Program-made: the position numbers and the translations under genes
Shown here: positions 29,395-40,604 of the stretch, one piece after another
Layout of the letters: each line of letters starts with the position of its first letter
How positions within the stretch are numbered: the stretch's first letter is position 1
Origin: Sutcliffiella cohnii
Lineage (GTDB): Bacteria; Bacillota; Bacilli; Bacillales; Bacillaceae_I
Direction: 5' to 3'
Assembly: GCF_002250055.1 (NCBI RefSeq)
Contig: NZ_CP018866.1
Span: 3,092,501-3,156,500, forward strand
Length of the DNA: 64,000 nt
The notes under the pieces: generated by a model
The model's database searches: none
What the model saw: only the letters and a program-made list of their open reading frames with translations
Told to the model about the DNA's origin: nothing

Positions 29395-30417
29395 ATGAAA
29401 AACACAATTTTATTTTTATTCTTTTTTATTTGTTTAGTAGCTGGTGCTTATTTATATTTTATTAACCAACCTAGTAACCAGGAGCTATTGTACAAAGAGC
29501 TTGAGAGTAAAGACGGGGTACAAACGATGCTTATTATTAAAAATGGGGAAATTATTGAAGATCACGCTTTTAGAAACTTGCCTTTAGAGCCTCATTCAAA
29601 TGATTCATTTTATCAAATTAACTCCATAACAAAAAGTATCGTTTCTATTTTAATCGGTATCGCCATTGAAGAAGGATTTATTGAAAGTGTAGAGCAAAGT
29701 ATTGAGGAATATATACCAGAAATAAGGGATTACGAAAACTACGATCATTTAAAAAAGATAACGATTCATGATGTCCTAACGATGAGAACAGGACTTCAGT
29801 GGGAAGTAATTAATGAAAGTACATACAGATCATTCAGCGATCGAATCCCCTACGTATTAAATCAACCTGTCGAAACGGACCCTGGCACCCGTTTTAGTTA
29901 TAATTCTGGTACTTCTTATCTCTTATCGGTCATTATTGGTAAATCAACTGGGAAGGACGCACTTACTTATGCAGAAGAAAAGCTGTTTAAACCATTGAAT
30001 ATTACGAAATATAGGTGGGGGGAGAATGACAAGGAAGGTAATCCAAATGGAGGCAGAGGAATGTATTTACAACCTTATGATCTAGCAAAGATAGGAACAT
30101 TGATGCTACATGAGGGAGTATGGGAAGGGAAGCAAATAGTTCCTAGTAATTGGGTGAAAGAAAGTACTAGAACTCAATTGGAATTAATAACTGGAATTTC
30201 AGAAGGCTATGGTTACAAATGGTACACCGCTTCTCATAACAACATCTCATATTACTTAGCAAACGGTGCTTACGGTCAACGATTATATGTCATTCCAGAA
30301 CTAAAAATTGTTGCAGTTTTTACAGCTTCAATAGATGACAGTAAAGATCCTATTTATGAAAAAGCCGTAAAAAGATACATAATTGACGGTCTTGGCTCCG
30401 GGAATTATTACGAATAG
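29395..30417 (+). CDS. Beta-lactamase-family serine hydrolase, membrane-anchored
   Basis: The 340-residue protein has an N-terminal hydrophobic signal or anchor (residues 4-22) and a class C beta-lactamase/penicillin-binding fold. The active-site SITK (S-x-x-K, about residues 77-80) follows YQIN. YNSGTSY supplies the tyrosine motif, and NGAYGQ the third motif in place of KTG. Related proteins are esterases, peptidases or of unknown function. It does not look like a classical resistance enzyme. GGGGGATTTA precedes the ATG. It is a single-gene unit followed directly by the interspersed repeat. Confidence 0.82.
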   Translation: MKNTILFLFFFICLVAGAYLYFINQPSNQELLYKELESKDGVQTMLIIKNGEIIEDHAFRNLPLEPHSNDSFYQINSITKSIVSILIGIAIEEGFIESVEQSIEEYIPEIRDYENYDHLKKITIHDVLTMRTGLQWEVINESTYRSFSDRIPYVLNQPVETDPGTRFSYNSGTSYLLSVIIGKSTGKDALTYAEEKLFKPLNITKYRWGENDKEGNPNGGRGMYLQPYDLAKIGTLMLHEGVWEGKQIVPSNWVKESTRTQLELITGISEGYGYKWYTASHNNISYYLANGAYGQRLYVIPELKIVAVFTASIDDSKDPIYEKAVKRYIIDGLGSGNYYE

Positions 30418-30424
30418 AAAGAAC

Positions 30425-30621
30425 AAAAGCGCAGGCGCTTCGTTCAGGCCCGTACAAACTGGACTGTTACGGTTGTGATAAAGGAAACACGGCGACGGAG
30501 GAGCCGATGTTGACTTATCGTACTTCGGATAAGGGAAGTTTGATAGGGCCTAAGCGCCGGAGCTGGATGTAGCAACACAAAGTTAGTAGTTATCCACAAC
30601 TTTCCACTTTTATAATTTCCT
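30425..30621. repeat. Interspersed hairpin repeat with tail, interrupted by the IS110-family element
   Basis: It starts AAGCGCAGGCGCTTCGTTC and has AAGCGCCGGAGCTGGA at the other end (30551-30567), the same ends as the elements at 107-224 and 22860-22962. The 53-base tail 30569-30621 differs from 225-277 at a single base. TTATCCACA (30590-30598) is a perfect DnaA box. The tail breaks off exactly after the CT at 30620-30621, where the IS begins, and resumes as AAACGAT after 32404. Confidence 0.85.
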
Positions 30622-30732
30622 GGTGTATGAAATAATATTTTCGGACACAAAAAAGTCCCATGACTATGCTACGATTGAAGTACTTAACCAAGTTTACTCA
30701 ATCACCCACCCATCCAAAGGAGGTCATAGTCA

Positions 30733-32091
30733 ATGAGACTACTTAATGGTAAACAAGGATTAAGAAGAAGTCAATTCGCAAAAGAACTTAGAGGTGCTGA
30801 TTTAGAGAAAGTATTGATTGTTTCTATCGATGTTTCAAAGGTTTTACAGAAGTCCATGATTCTAAATTATTTTGGAGAAGTCATCCAAACCCCATTTTCC
30901 TTTATGGTTAGTCAGGGTGGATTTAGGTATCTTTTTGATAAGATAGAGACTGCTCAAAAGTTTTGTCAAGCAGAAAAGGTTTTTGTAGGTATAGAAGCGA
31001 CGGGTCATTATTATGAAGATATTGTTCGAATCTTAACAGATGCAGGATATTCTGTTCACATTATTAATCCTGCTTCTACGCACGAAGAACGAAAACAACA
31101 TCTTACTTATACGAAAACTGATGACATAGATTTGTATTTAATTGCCGAGGCTTTAATTGGTAATAAAGCGACTAATGCTAAACTGCCTACAGGGCATTAT
31201 AAACAACTCCAACATCTTACACGTGCTAGAAGAAATGAAGTTAACAAACGTTCTCGTATCAAGGTTGAAATTCGTGCTATTCATGATCATATCTGGCGTG
31301 AATACCAGGGATATAGCGTTTTAGTGGATGGTAAAGTGAAAACAAAAAACATCTTTAGTGATTTTTGGGGGAAAGCAAGTTTACATCTACTAGTTAACTT
31401 TCCGCACGCTTCTCAACTACTAGAATTAGGAGAACTTGGCTTACGCAAATTATCCAAGGAGTACAACTTAAAGTTGCGTAATACCACTATTGAAAAACTA
31501 CTTTTCGCTGCGAGTGAAAGTGTTTCGAAACCCATCGAAGAACTTTCTAGCGAGCTCTTTATCTTAAAACAAAAGCTTAAGGACTATCAATGGCATACTG
31601 AGAACATTAAAGCCTATGAACAAGAAATTGAGCGAATTTTCATTGATACAGACGGCTTGCTTCTCCTAACTGTTCCAGGTATTGGGCTTGTTACAGCTGC
31701 CGAAGTTTATTGTGAAATGGGCGATCTTTCGCACTACACCAGTGCTAGTCAACTTATTAAAAAGGCAGGAACAAATCCAACTATTAAGCAATCTGGACCT
31801 GAAAAGGGTTATTACGGACAAATTTCTAAACAAGGGAACGCAAACCTAAGAAGAGCCGTTTTCAATGCAGGGAAAACTCTATCCACTCATAATGAGGCTC
31901 TAAGACCTTTTTATAAACGCTTAAAAGAAAACGGAAAAAAGACGAGACAAGCCTACATCGCTATGGGAAACAAATTCCTTAAAATTGCATTTGCAATGCT
32001 TAAAAATCAGCAACCATTTCAGTGGAATAACCCCACTTATAATTACAAAGAAGAAGTAATTAAAAAGCTCACACTACCAATAGCTGCTTAA
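30733..32091 (+). CDS. IS110-family transposase (DEDD/serine bridge recombinase)
   Basis: The 452-residue protein has the N-terminal RuvC-like DEDD domain (SIDVSK near residue 31, GIEATGHYYE near 92, and TDDIDLYLIAEA with the last acidic residues near 134). A coiled region follows, then the C-terminal Transposase_20 domain (TVPGIGLVTAAEV, GTNPTIKQSG with the conserved serine, GNANLRRAVF). AAAGGAGG lies nine bases before the ATG. Family members form a synaptic complex guided by a bridge RNA. The reading frame is complete, so the element may be active. TGACTATG (30661-30668) and CATAGTCA (30725-30732) could pair and cover the start region. Confidence 0.95.
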   Translation: MRLLNGKQGLRRSQFAKELRGADLEKVLIVSIDVSKVLQKSMILNYFGEVIQTPFSFMVSQGGFRYLFDKIETAQKFCQAEKVFVGIEATGHYYEDIVRILTDAGYSVHIINPASTHEERKQHLTYTKTDDIDLYLIAEALIGNKATNAKLPTGHYKQLQHLTRARRNEVNKRSRIKVEIRAIHDHIWREYQGYSVLVDGKVKTKNIFSDFWGKASLHLLVNFPHASQLLELGELGLRKLSKEYNLKLRNTTIEKLLFAASESVSKPIEELSSELFILKQKLKDYQWHTENIKAYEQEIERIFIDTDGLLLLTVPGIGLVTAAEVYCEMGDLSHYTSASQLIKKAGTNPTIKQSGPEKGYYGQISKQGNANLRRAVFNAGKTLSTHNEALRPFYKRLKENGKKTRQAYIAMGNKFLKIAFAMLKNQQPFQWNNPTYNYKEEVIKKLTLPIAA

Positions 32092-32094
32092 AAA

Positions 32095-32310
32095 CAAATA
32101 TAAATAGGCGTCATTCTTTTGGTTCGAGTGGAGATCGCATCCAGTTTCCTGAGGCTCTGACCTCGACGTTTAGCTTTATCCCACTCGTCCTGTAAATGCG
32201 AATCAGTACGTTAAAATAAACTTTGTACTCTATGCCAGAATGCATCAATGCAGACCAAGAAGCGAGTGTATACCCATTTCTGAATCAAGAAAATGACGTC
32301 TGTTTCATAC
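32095..32310 (+). ncRNA. Putative bridge RNA of the IS110-family element
   Basis: The first stem-loop is closed by GAGTGG (32126-32131) and CCACTC (32181-32186). Inside, AGTTTCCT (32143-32150) and CGTTTAG (32167-32173) flank an inner hairpin GAGG-CTCTGA-CCTC. These loop strands match the target: AATTTCCT on its left side (one G that could wobble) and the exact reverse complement of CTAAACG on its right side. A second domain, possibly closed by ACGTTA (32208-32213) and TGACGT (32294-32299), holds TTGTACTCT (32223-32231), 8 of 9 identical to the element's right end TTGTACGCT (32396-32404). The right donor guide is not clear. The position after the transposase is that of the IS1111 group. RNA boundaries are approximate. 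Confidence 0.8.
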
Positions 32311-32416
32311 TAACTTGGTTAATCGCTACTTGAAAAAAAGTAAATTTCGGTAGGTGTGTTTGAGTTACGCAAAAACTTAAAAAAAGTATTTGACATTGTA
32401 CGCTAAACGATGAAAA

Positions 32417-32440
32417 AAGCTCCTAATTGTTTAGGAGCTT
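32417..32440 (-). terminator. Rho-independent terminator overlapping the end of mtaB
   Basis: AAGCTCCT pairs with AGGAGCTT around an eight-base loop, followed by T on the minus strand. The mtaB stop codon lies within the hairpin. Confidence 0.8.
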
Positions 32441-33804
32441 AATTTTACATCTTCTATTCTTTCATTAATAGAAGTAAGGTCATCTTCTAAAACACGTAAA
32501 AATTGACCTTCATTATATGGGTAACCAGCCTTTGTGATTTTCACTCTAACTAGTTTACCAACCATTTCTTCACTTGCCTCAAAGACAACCTTTAAATAGT
32601 TATCTGTATAACCAACATATAAATTGCTATTCGGCTCTTCTTTAAATTTCTCTTCCGGAATTACTTCTAATACTTCATTTTCAAAAATAGAAGCGTATTC
32701 CTTTGCTAATTGATCAGATAGAGAAATTAAACGATGAACTCGTTCATTTTTCACTTCTTCGTCAATCTGGTCTTCCATTCTAGCCGCTGGTGTTCCTGTA
32801 CGTTTAGAATATGGGAAAACGTGAAGCTCAGAAAACTTATGTTCTTTAATAAAGTTATATGTTTCCATAAATTCTTCTTCTGTTTCACCCGGGAATCCAA
32901 CAATTACGTCAGATGTAACAGCTAGGCCAGGTAGTGCTTCTTTTAGACGTGTTAATCTTTCCGCAAAAAATTCCATTGAATATTTTCTTCTCATTCGCTT
33001 TAATACAGTATCGGAACCTGATTGAAGCGGAATATGGAGATGACGAACGACCATTTTTGAATTCCTTAAAACTTCTATTACTTCATCTGTAATTTGGCTT
33101 GCTTCAATGGAAGAAATACGGATTCGTTTTAAGCCTTTTACTTGCTCTTCTAAATCGCGAAGAAGCATGGCTAAGTTATAATCTTTTAAGTCTTCTCCGT
33201 ATCCTCCAGTATGAATACCAGTTAAAACGATTTCCTTATAACCTGCATCCACTAATTGTTGTGCTTGTTTTACAACTTCTTTTGGATCACGAGAACGCAT
33301 TAACCCACGAGCCCATGGAATAATACAAAATGTACAGAAATTGTTACATCCTTCTTGAATTTTAAGGGATGCACGTGTACGGTCTGTAAATGCCGGTACA
33401 TCTAACTCCTCATAAACACGAGATTTCATAATGTTACCAACACCATTAATCGGTTGGCGCTCTTGTTTGTATTGTTCAATGTACTCTAACATTTTCACAC
33501 GGTCTTGTGTTCCAACAACAATATCAACACCTGGGATTGCCATAATTTCTGCCGGAGATGTTTGTGCATAACAGCCTGTTACACAAATAACCGCATCCGG
33601 ATTTTTACGAATGGCACGTCTAATAACTTGACGACTTTTTTTATCTCCCGTATTTGTAACGGTACATGTATTAATAACGTAAACATCTGCAGTTTGTTCA
33701 TATTCTACACGGTCGTATCCTTCCGCTTTAAATAGCTGCCAAATTGCTTCTGTTTCATAATGGTTTACTTTACAACCTAATGTATGAAATGCGACAGTCG
33801 ACAT
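32431..33804 (-). CDS. mtaB: tRNA t6A37 methylthiotransferase MtaB
   Basis: This 457-residue radical-SAM enzyme adds the methylthio group of ms2t6A37 in tRNAs reading ANN codons. The N-terminal MTTase domain has cluster cysteines in LGCKVNHYE, INTCTVTN and TGCYAQ. The radical-SAM motif is CNNFCTFC (about residues 152-159), and a TRAM domain lies at the C-terminus. GAGGTGAGCGGGAA precedes ATG. It follows rsmE closely in the conserved dnaJ-prmA-rsmE-mtaB run (yqeV in B. subtilis). Its 3' end abuts the IS110 insertion. Confidence 0.95.
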   Translation of the reverse strand: MSTVAFHTLGCKVNHYETEAIWQLFKAEGYDRVEYEQTADVYVINTCTVTNTGDKKSRQVIRRAIRKNPDAVICVTGCYAQTSPAEIMAIPGVDIVVGTQDRVKMLEYIEQYKQERQPINGVGNIMKSRVYEELDVPAFTDRTRASLKIQEGCNNFCTFCIIPWARGLMRSRDPKEVVKQAQQLVDAGYKEIVLTGIHTGGYGEDLKDYNLAMLLRDLEEQVKGLKRIRISSIEASQITDEVIEVLRNSKMVVRHLHIPLQSGSDTVLKRMRRKYSMEFFAERLTRLKEALPGLAVTSDVIVGFPGETEEEFMETYNFIKEHKFSELHVFPYSKRTGTPAARMEDQIDEEVKNERVHRLISLSDQLAKEYASIFENEVLEVIPEEKFKEEPNSNLYVGYTDNYLKVVFEASEEMVGKLVRVKITKAGYPYNEGQFLRVLEDDLTSINERIEDVKLSS

Positions 33805-33816
33805 TTCCCGCTCACC

Positions 33817-34572
33817 TCACAGTAATTCAAATTGATACGAAATAGCAGCAAGTCCGTAAAGAGGTGCTGTTTCCGTACGTAGTATGCGTGGACCTAACGC
33901 ACAGCTTATAAATCCATGCTCTTTTAATTTATCAACTTCTTTTTCCGTTAAGCCACCTTCTGGCCCAACAACAAGAAGAATGGATTCGTTCGGTTTTATC
34001 TTTTGTAAAGTTGTCGCAAAAGCAGATTTTTCTCCAACCTTCGCATCCTCTTCATAGGCTACTATTTTATAGTCCCATTCTTTACTTTTCTCCATTAGCT
34101 GTTGAAAAGTGAGAGGAGTCTCTACTTTAGGAATAAAGGAACGATGTGATTGCTCTGCAGCCTCTTTGGATATTTTGTTCCAGCGGTCTACTTTTTTTGG
34201 ACCTTTTTTTTCATCCCACTTAACGATTGAACGAGCAGCAATAAAAGGGATAAAATGATGAGCACCTAATTCTGTCCCTTTTTGGATAACCAATTCTAAT
34301 TTATCCCCTTTAGGCAACCCGTTCGCAATTGCCACACGAACAGGTAATTCGCTTGTGGTCTCCAACCATTTTACAACATCTACCTGGACTGTATCACTGG
34401 TAATTTCGACTATTTTTGCGTGAGCAGTTTTCCCGGATTCTGAACATGAGCATAAAAGTTCATCTCCAGTTTTCATCCGTAAAACACGAGTAATATGATG
34501 AACGTCATCTCCCACTATTACAATGTTATTATCATTTATTTGGTCGTTGCTAATAAAATAACGTTGCATCAT
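33817..34572 (-). CDS. rsmE: 16S rRNA (uracil(1498)-N3)-methyltransferase
   Basis: RsmE (251 residues; YqeU) methylates U1498 of 16S rRNA. A PUA-like N-terminal domain (MQRYFISNDQ) precedes the SPOUT methyltransferase domain with VGPEGGLTEKEVD (about residues 200-212) and the knot region LGPRILRTETAPL. Two ATG codons occur in tandem at the start behind GAGGGAAC; either could be used. It follows prmA with a 10-base gap. Confidence 0.95.
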   Translation of the reverse strand: MMQRYFISNDQINDNNIVIVGDDVHHITRVLRMKTGDELLCSCSESGKTAHAKIVEITSDTVQVDVVKWLETTSELPVRVAIANGLPKGDKLELVIQKGTELGAHHFIPFIAARSIVKWDEKKGPKKVDRWNKISKEAAEQSHRSFIPKVETPLTFQQLMEKSKEWDYKIVAYEEDAKVGEKSAFATTLQKIKPNESILLVVGPEGGLTEKEVDKLKEHGFISCALGPRILRTETAPLYGLAAISYQFELL

Positions 34573-34582
34573 GTTCCCTCAC

Positions 34583-35521
34583 TTATCTTTTTTTCGCAAT
34601 AAAAGCAACCCAGTCTTCCATCATCATCGTTTCTTGTATTGTAAAACCGACTTTTTCTAAATTTTCCTTTACTTCTTGCTTTTTTGTATGAATAATTCCA
34701 GATGAAATAAATGTACCACCTGGTGTTAACAGATTGTATACATCATCTGTGAATCGTAAAATAACTTCGGCCAATATGTTTGCTACTACTACATCTACCG
34801 GTCCTTTTACACCATTTAATAAATTACCTTGACGTACTGTAACGGTATTTTGAGCTTTATTTAACTTAATATTAAGTTTAGCTGCATCTACAGCCACTTC
34901 ATCTAAGTCTAATGCGAGCACTTCTTTTGCGTCTAACATTGCTGCAGCGATAGACAATACACCAGAACCGGTACCTACATCGACTACCTTTTCATTCCCT
35001 TTGATTGTATCTTCTAACGCTTGAATACAAAGAACAGTTGTCGGGTGAGTACCTGTACCAAAGGCCATTCCTGGATCTAATTCAATAATTTTTTCATCAG
35101 TGCTAACAGGTTCGTACGTTTCCCACGTAGGAACAATAGTAAATTTTTCTGAAATTTTTACGGGGTTATAATATTTTTTCCATGCAGTAGCCCATTCTTC
35201 TTCATTGACCTCACTAATTGAGATGTTGTTTAGCCCTAAGTCAATATCAAAAAGTAGTAAATTGTTAATAGACTCTTTAATAGCATCTACTGTTTCACCT
35301 AAGAAACTGTTCACTGGCAAATAGGCTTTAATAATAACACCTTCTGTTGGAAAATCATCAGGATTGAGTTGATAGATTTCTCCATACATATCTTCACGTT
35401 CTTTCGTTAATTCAAATGGGTCCTCAATCACCACACCACTCGCACCAGATTCATGCAAAATGTTCGAAATCGGTTCAACTGCTTCATTTGTTGTATGGAT
35501 ACTAATTTCCGACCATTTCAT
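34583..35521 (-). CDS. prmA: Ribosomal protein L11 methyltransferase
   Basis: PrmA (312 residues; YqeT) trimethylates ribosomal protein L11. The N-terminal substrate-binding domain is followed by the SAM-binding motif [15 protein letters not shown] (about residues 178-192) and the NPPY-like [25 protein letters not shown] is a strong family signature. It lies 21 bases after dnaJ, probably in the same transcript. Confidence 0.95.
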   Translation of the reverse strand: MKWSEISIHTTNEAVEPISNILHESGASGVVIEDPFELTKEREDMYGEIYQLNPDDFPTEGVIIKAYLPVNSFLGETVDAIKESINNLLLFDIDLGLNNISISEVNEEEWATAWKKYYNPVKISEKFTIVPTWETYEPVSTDEKIIELDPGMAFGTGTHPTTVLCIQALEDTIKGNEKVVDVGTGSGVLSIAAAMLDAKEVLALDLDEVAVDAAKLNIKLNKAQNTVTVRQGNLLNGVKGPVDVVVANILAEVILRFTDDVYNLLTPGGTFISSGIIHTKKQEVKENLEKVGFTIQETMMMEDWVAFIAKKR

Positions 35522-35542
35522 ACTACCAACTCCAATCCTTCG

Positions 35543-36664
35543 TTATTCTCCTTTAAAAGCCCGCTTCATTTTAGCAAAAAAGCTATCAGCTTGTTCATCA
35601 GGGGTTTGACCGCTAATTTCTGCAAATTCACGTAATAATTGTTTTTGTTTTTCCGTTAGATTTGTCGGTGTTACGACGCGGATGCGGATATGTTGATCTC
35701 CTTGTCCGTAACCTCTAACATTTTGAATTCCTTTTCCACGTAAACGGAAGTTTGTACCTGTTTGCGTGCCTGCAGGAATTTTTAATTTTACTTTTCCATG
35801 TAGAGTTGGAACTTCCACTTCATCGCCTAGTGCAGCCTGCGCATAAGTTATCGGCATTTCACAATATACATCGTCGCCATCTCTTTCAAAAAATTCATGT
35901 TCACGTACTTGGAAAACGATATATAAGTCACCTGGAGGTCCACCGTTTATTCCAGCTTCCCCTTTACCTGCAACACGTAATTGTTGTCCATCATCGATAC
36001 CAGCTGGTACTTTCACAGAAATTTTGTTGCGCTTCTTCACGCGGCCATTACCGCCACAAGAAGTACATTTATTAGGAATTGACTTACCTGTTCCTTGACA
36101 GCTAGAACATGTTCTTCTATTTACAATGCGACCAAATGGTGTATTTTGTTCGACACTTTCTTGCCCAGTTCCACGACAGTGTGAACAAGTCTCAACCTTC
36201 GTACCTGGTTTAGCACCTGTACCATTACATGTATCACAGCTTTCTTCTACAGGTATTTCAATATCAGTATTCTTTCCAAATGCCGCTTCTTCAAACGAAA
36301 TAGTCATCGTATATTGCAAATCAGATCCTTGGCGAGGCGCGTTTGGATCACGTCGACGACGACCACCACCTCCAAAGAAAGTGTCAAAAATATCTTCAAA
36401 GCCAAAGCCACCAAAATCAGCTCCGCCGCCTCCGAACCCTTGATTTGGATCCGCATGACCAAACTGATCATAATGAGCTTTTCTTTGATCGTCACTTAAC
36501 ACTTCATAAGCTTCTTTCACTTCTTTGAATTTCTCTGCAGCATCTGCATCTGGATTAATATCTGGATGGTATTTCTTTGAAAGCTTTCTGTATGCCTTTT
36601 TTATCTCCTCTTTAGAGGCGCTTTTACTCACACCGAGCACTTCATAGTAATCGCGTTTACTCAT
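35543..36664 (-). CDS. dnaJ: Chaperone protein DnaJ
   Basis: DnaJ (373 residues) is the J-domain cochaperone that delivers clients to DnaK and stimulates its ATPase. The J domain has HPD at residues 33-35, then a Gly/Phe-rich linker, four CxxCxGxG zinc motifs ([32 protein letters not shown]) and the C-terminal substrate domains. GGGAGTGGG places the start at [11 protein letters not shown] (36664). A strong terminator lies between dnaK and dnaJ, so dnaJ may be partly transcribed by readthrough or from a promoter in the gap. Confidence 0.97.
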   Translation of the reverse strand: MSKRDYYEVLGVSKSASKEEIKKAYRKLSKKYHPDINPDADAAEKFKEVKEAYEVLSDDQRKAHYDQFGHADPNQGFGGGGADFGGFGFEDIFDTFFGGGGRRRRDPNAPRQGSDLQYTMTISFEEAAFGKNTDIEIPVEESCDTCNGTGAKPGTKVETCSHCRGTGQESVEQNTPFGRIVNRRTCSSCQGTGKSIPNKCTSCGGNGRVKKRNKISVKVPAGIDDGQQLRVAGKGEAGINGGPPGDLYIVFQVREHEFFERDGDDVYCEMPITYAQAALGDEVEVPTLHGKVKLKIPAGTQTGTNFRLRGKGIQNVRGYGQGDQHIRIRVVTPTNLTEKQKQLLREFAEISGQTPDEQADSFFAKMKRAFKGE

Positions 36665-36817
36665 TAATACCCACTCCCGATTATTCACATAAAGGTTATT
36701 GTATCTCACCTGTATTATGTTTTGCAATAAAAATAGTTGACTGATATGACATAAGGGTGAGAATGTGACTTTTATTTAAATGTTCTTTATATTAAGGTTT
36801 CCCTCCAACATGAAAAA

Positions 36818-36845
36818 GAAAGTCAAAGCTCCCGCTTTGACTTTC
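36818..36845 (-). terminator. Strong hairpin between dnaK and dnaJ
   Basis: GAAAGTCAAAGC pairs with GCTTTGACTTTC around four bases, followed by TTTTTC on the minus strand. It may attenuate transcription into dnaJ. Confidence 0.85.
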
Positions 36846-36859
36846 TATATAGTTGTAGC

Positions 36860-38713
<1,854 letters not shown>

Positions 38714-38743
38714 CTATAGCTCTTATCTTTATGTAAATGAAGT

Positions 38744-39322
38744 TTATTGAGAAACTTTAACCATTGCAGGTCGAATAACACGATCTTTTAGAATATATCC
38801 TTTTTGGAATACTTCAACAACCGTATTTGACTCATGCTCTTCATCTTCTACAGTCATTACTGCTTGATGAACGTTCGGATCAAATTGCTTTCCTACCGCC
38901 TCAATAGCTTCCACACCTTCTGTTTTCAATGCTTCTACTAGTTGGCGATGAACCATTTCTACCCCTTGAAGGATTGATTTAACTTTTTCATCATCAGTGT
39001 TGACTTGTAATGCTCTTTCAAAATTATCTAGCGCAGGTAATATGTCAGTTACTAAATTTTGCGCACGATATTTTTGAGCAGCTTCTTGGTCAAGTCTTAC
39101 TCTTCTTCTAAAGTTATCAAAGTCTGCTTGAAGTCGGAGAATACGATTCTCACTATCTTCTAATTTATTTTCCAGCTCAGCAATACGTTCCTTTGCACTT
39201 GCTAGTTCAGCATCTTCATTAGAGTTTAGAGCTTCTTCTTCGCTTACAACTTGCTCTTGCTCTTCCGTAAGCTCATTTGTTTCTTCAACAATTTCTACTG
39301 TATTATCTTTTTCTATTGTCAA
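38744..39322 (-). CDS. grpE: Nucleotide exchange factor GrpE
   Basis: GrpE (192 residues) releases ADP from DnaK. An acidic N-terminal tail is followed by the long dimerising helix ([18 protein letters not shown] and on) and the C-terminal beta domain ([27 protein letters not shown]). The start is TTG at 39322, eight bases behind AGGGAGG; the frame is open 13 codons further but without support. It sits between hrcA and dnaK. Confidence 0.96.
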   Translation of the reverse strand: MTIEKDNTVEIVEETNELTEEQEQVVSEEEALNSNEDAELASAKERIAELENKLEDSENRILRLQADFDNFRRRVRLDQEAAQKYRAQNLVTDILPALDNFERALQVNTDDEKVKSILQGVEMVHRQLVEALKTEGVEAIEAVGKQFDPNVHQAVMTVEDEEHESNTVVEVFQKGYILKDRVIRPAMVKVSQ

Positions 39323-39452
39323 TGGTTTCACCTCCCTTAAAAGAAATAATAATTTTACCATTCTTCTCTATATTTTGTAAAATAATTGAATAAAACAGAC
39401 GTGGATAAGTAAGGGTGTTTCCCTTACCTACCCCTATTCAATATTTCCAACG

Positions 39453-40484
39453 CTAACCTTTTTGATACAAGGAAGAGACTGCATTCGTCAAATCGGAACT
39501 TACTAGTTTCAATAGACTAACTACTCGTGCATACTCCATTCTAGTTGGTCCGAGTATTGCAATCGTTCCTAATTGTTCCGGACCAATTGAGTATGTAGCA
39601 GTAATGAGACTACAATTTTCTAGCCCTTCCATGTTAGTTTCACTTCCGATTTTTATATTAAGGCCAGCTTCTTTCGCACGGATGAGTTGATATAAGTCTT
39701 TCCCTTGCTCAATTAACAGCATTAGTGATTTGACTTTATTAATATCATTAAATTCAGGTAATGAAAGCATATTTGTTTTACCACTAGTAAAGATGTTTTG
39801 TGTATCATTAATTTGCAATGTAGAATTTAACGATTCCATTACTAGCTCATAGTTACTTATATGTGAGCGTAGTATAGTTGCTACTTCTTTATACAGTTTG
39901 TTCGTTAATTCTACTAGCGGAGCCCCTACTAGACGATCGTTTAATATGTTTACCATTTTTTCAATATCTGATGGTGAAACATTCGTCGGAAACGTTATCG
40001 TTCTATTTTCGACATGACCTGTATCTGTTACGAAAATTGCTACAGCTTTATCATTGCTGATAGGAACGATTTGAAGTCTCTTTAGCTTATTTTCATGAAC
40101 AGCCGGACCTAATACAATGGATGTGTATTGGGTTAAATCAGACAAAATTTGCGCTGATTTTTGGATAACTTTTTCTAACTCATAAATTTGTTCTCGAAAT
40201 AATGATTTTACTTCTGATACTTCGCGTACCGATAGTCGGTCTGGAGATAACAAATGATCGACATAGTAACGATATCCTCTTTCAGAAGGAACACGACCTG
40301 AAGAAGTGTGAGGTTTCTCAATAAAGCCTAATTCTTCTAAGTCTGCCATCTCATTTCGGATCGTTGCAGAACTAAACGTTATTTCTTCTTTTTTCGACAA
40401 CGTTCTGGAGCCAACCGGTTGTGCAGAACGGATAAAGTCGTCAATAATTACTTGTAATACTAACAACTGGCGTTCCGTTAACAC
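39453..40484 (-). CDS. hrcA: Heat-inducible transcription repressor HrcA
   Basis: HrcA (343 residues) binds CIRCE operators and represses class I heat-shock genes; GroEL keeps it active. The winged-helix N-terminus ([16 protein letters not shown] and [16 protein letters not shown]) is followed by the GAF-like regulatory domain. The start appears to be GTG behind AGGTGATGAAAC; an ATG seven bases upstream is out of frame. CIRCE lies 16 bases before the start, so the operon is autoregulated. Confidence 0.97.
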   Translation of the reverse strand: MLTERQLLVLQVIIDDFIRSAQPVGSRTLSKKEEITFSSATIRNEMADLEELGFIEKPHTSSGRVPSERGYRYYVDHLLSPDRLSVREVSEVKSLFREQIYELEKVIQKSAQILSDLTQYTSIVLGPAVHENKLKRLQIVPISNDKAVAIFVTDTGHVENRTITFPTNVSPSDIEKMVNILNDRLVGAPLVELTNKLYKEVATILRSHISNYELVMESLNSTLQINDTQNIFTSGKTNMLSLPEFNDINKVKSLMLLIEQGKDLYQLIRAKEAGLNIKIGSETNMEGLENCSLITATYSIGPEQLGTIAILGPTRMEYARVVSLLKLVSSDLTNAVSSLYQKG

Positions 40485-40499
40485 GTTTCATCACCTCTG

Positions 40500-40526
40500 T
40501 TAGCACTCCTAAACATCGAGTGCTAA
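40500..40526. promoter_or_regulatory. CIRCE operator
   Basis: TTAGCACTC-N9-GAGTGCTAA, a perfect match to CIRCE, lies between the hrcA promoter and start codon. Confidence 0.98.
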
Positions 40527-40536
40527 TTCTATAATT

Positions 40537-40565
40537 AAATTACCAAAATGCCATTACTCTGTCAA
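40537..40565 (-). promoter_or_regulatory. SigA promoter of the hrcA operon
   Basis: A perfect TTGACA (40560-40565) has a 17-base spacer and a weak TAATTT (-10, 40537-40542), followed directly by CIRCE. Confidence 0.65.
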
Positions 40566-40604
40566 TGGATATGCAATATGATTTATTGTTAAATTTGAAT
40601 GGTT

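Larger units (their letters stand above)
30620..32404 (+). mobile_element. IS110-family insertion sequence (IS1111-like layout)
   Basis: The element contains one DEDD-type transposase and a 311-base noncoding right end. Its borders were found by comparison with the unoccupied repeat tail at 225-284: the left flank ends ATTTCCT and the right flank resumes CTAAACGAT. A CT dinucleotide (30620-30621 and 32403-32404) sits at both junctions and once in the empty site. IS110 elements recombine at such a core without a true target duplication. The left noncoding end is 111 bases. The length of about 1,783 bases is large for the family. Confidence 0.85.

Noticed and set aside
29395-30417. Antibiotic-resistance beta-lactamase
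   Set aside because: It has the SxxK fold, but the third motif is not KTG-like and it resembles the broad serine hydrolase family, so resistance is not supported.
30444-30650. 68-residue minus-strand frame across the repeat
   Set aside because: It lies over the interspersed repeat and crosses the IS junction, so it cannot be an old gene, and no binding site is seen.
36126-36443. Proline-rich protein on the plus strand
   Set aside because: It is the antisense shadow of the dnaJ Gly/Phe region and zinc repeats, with no binding site.
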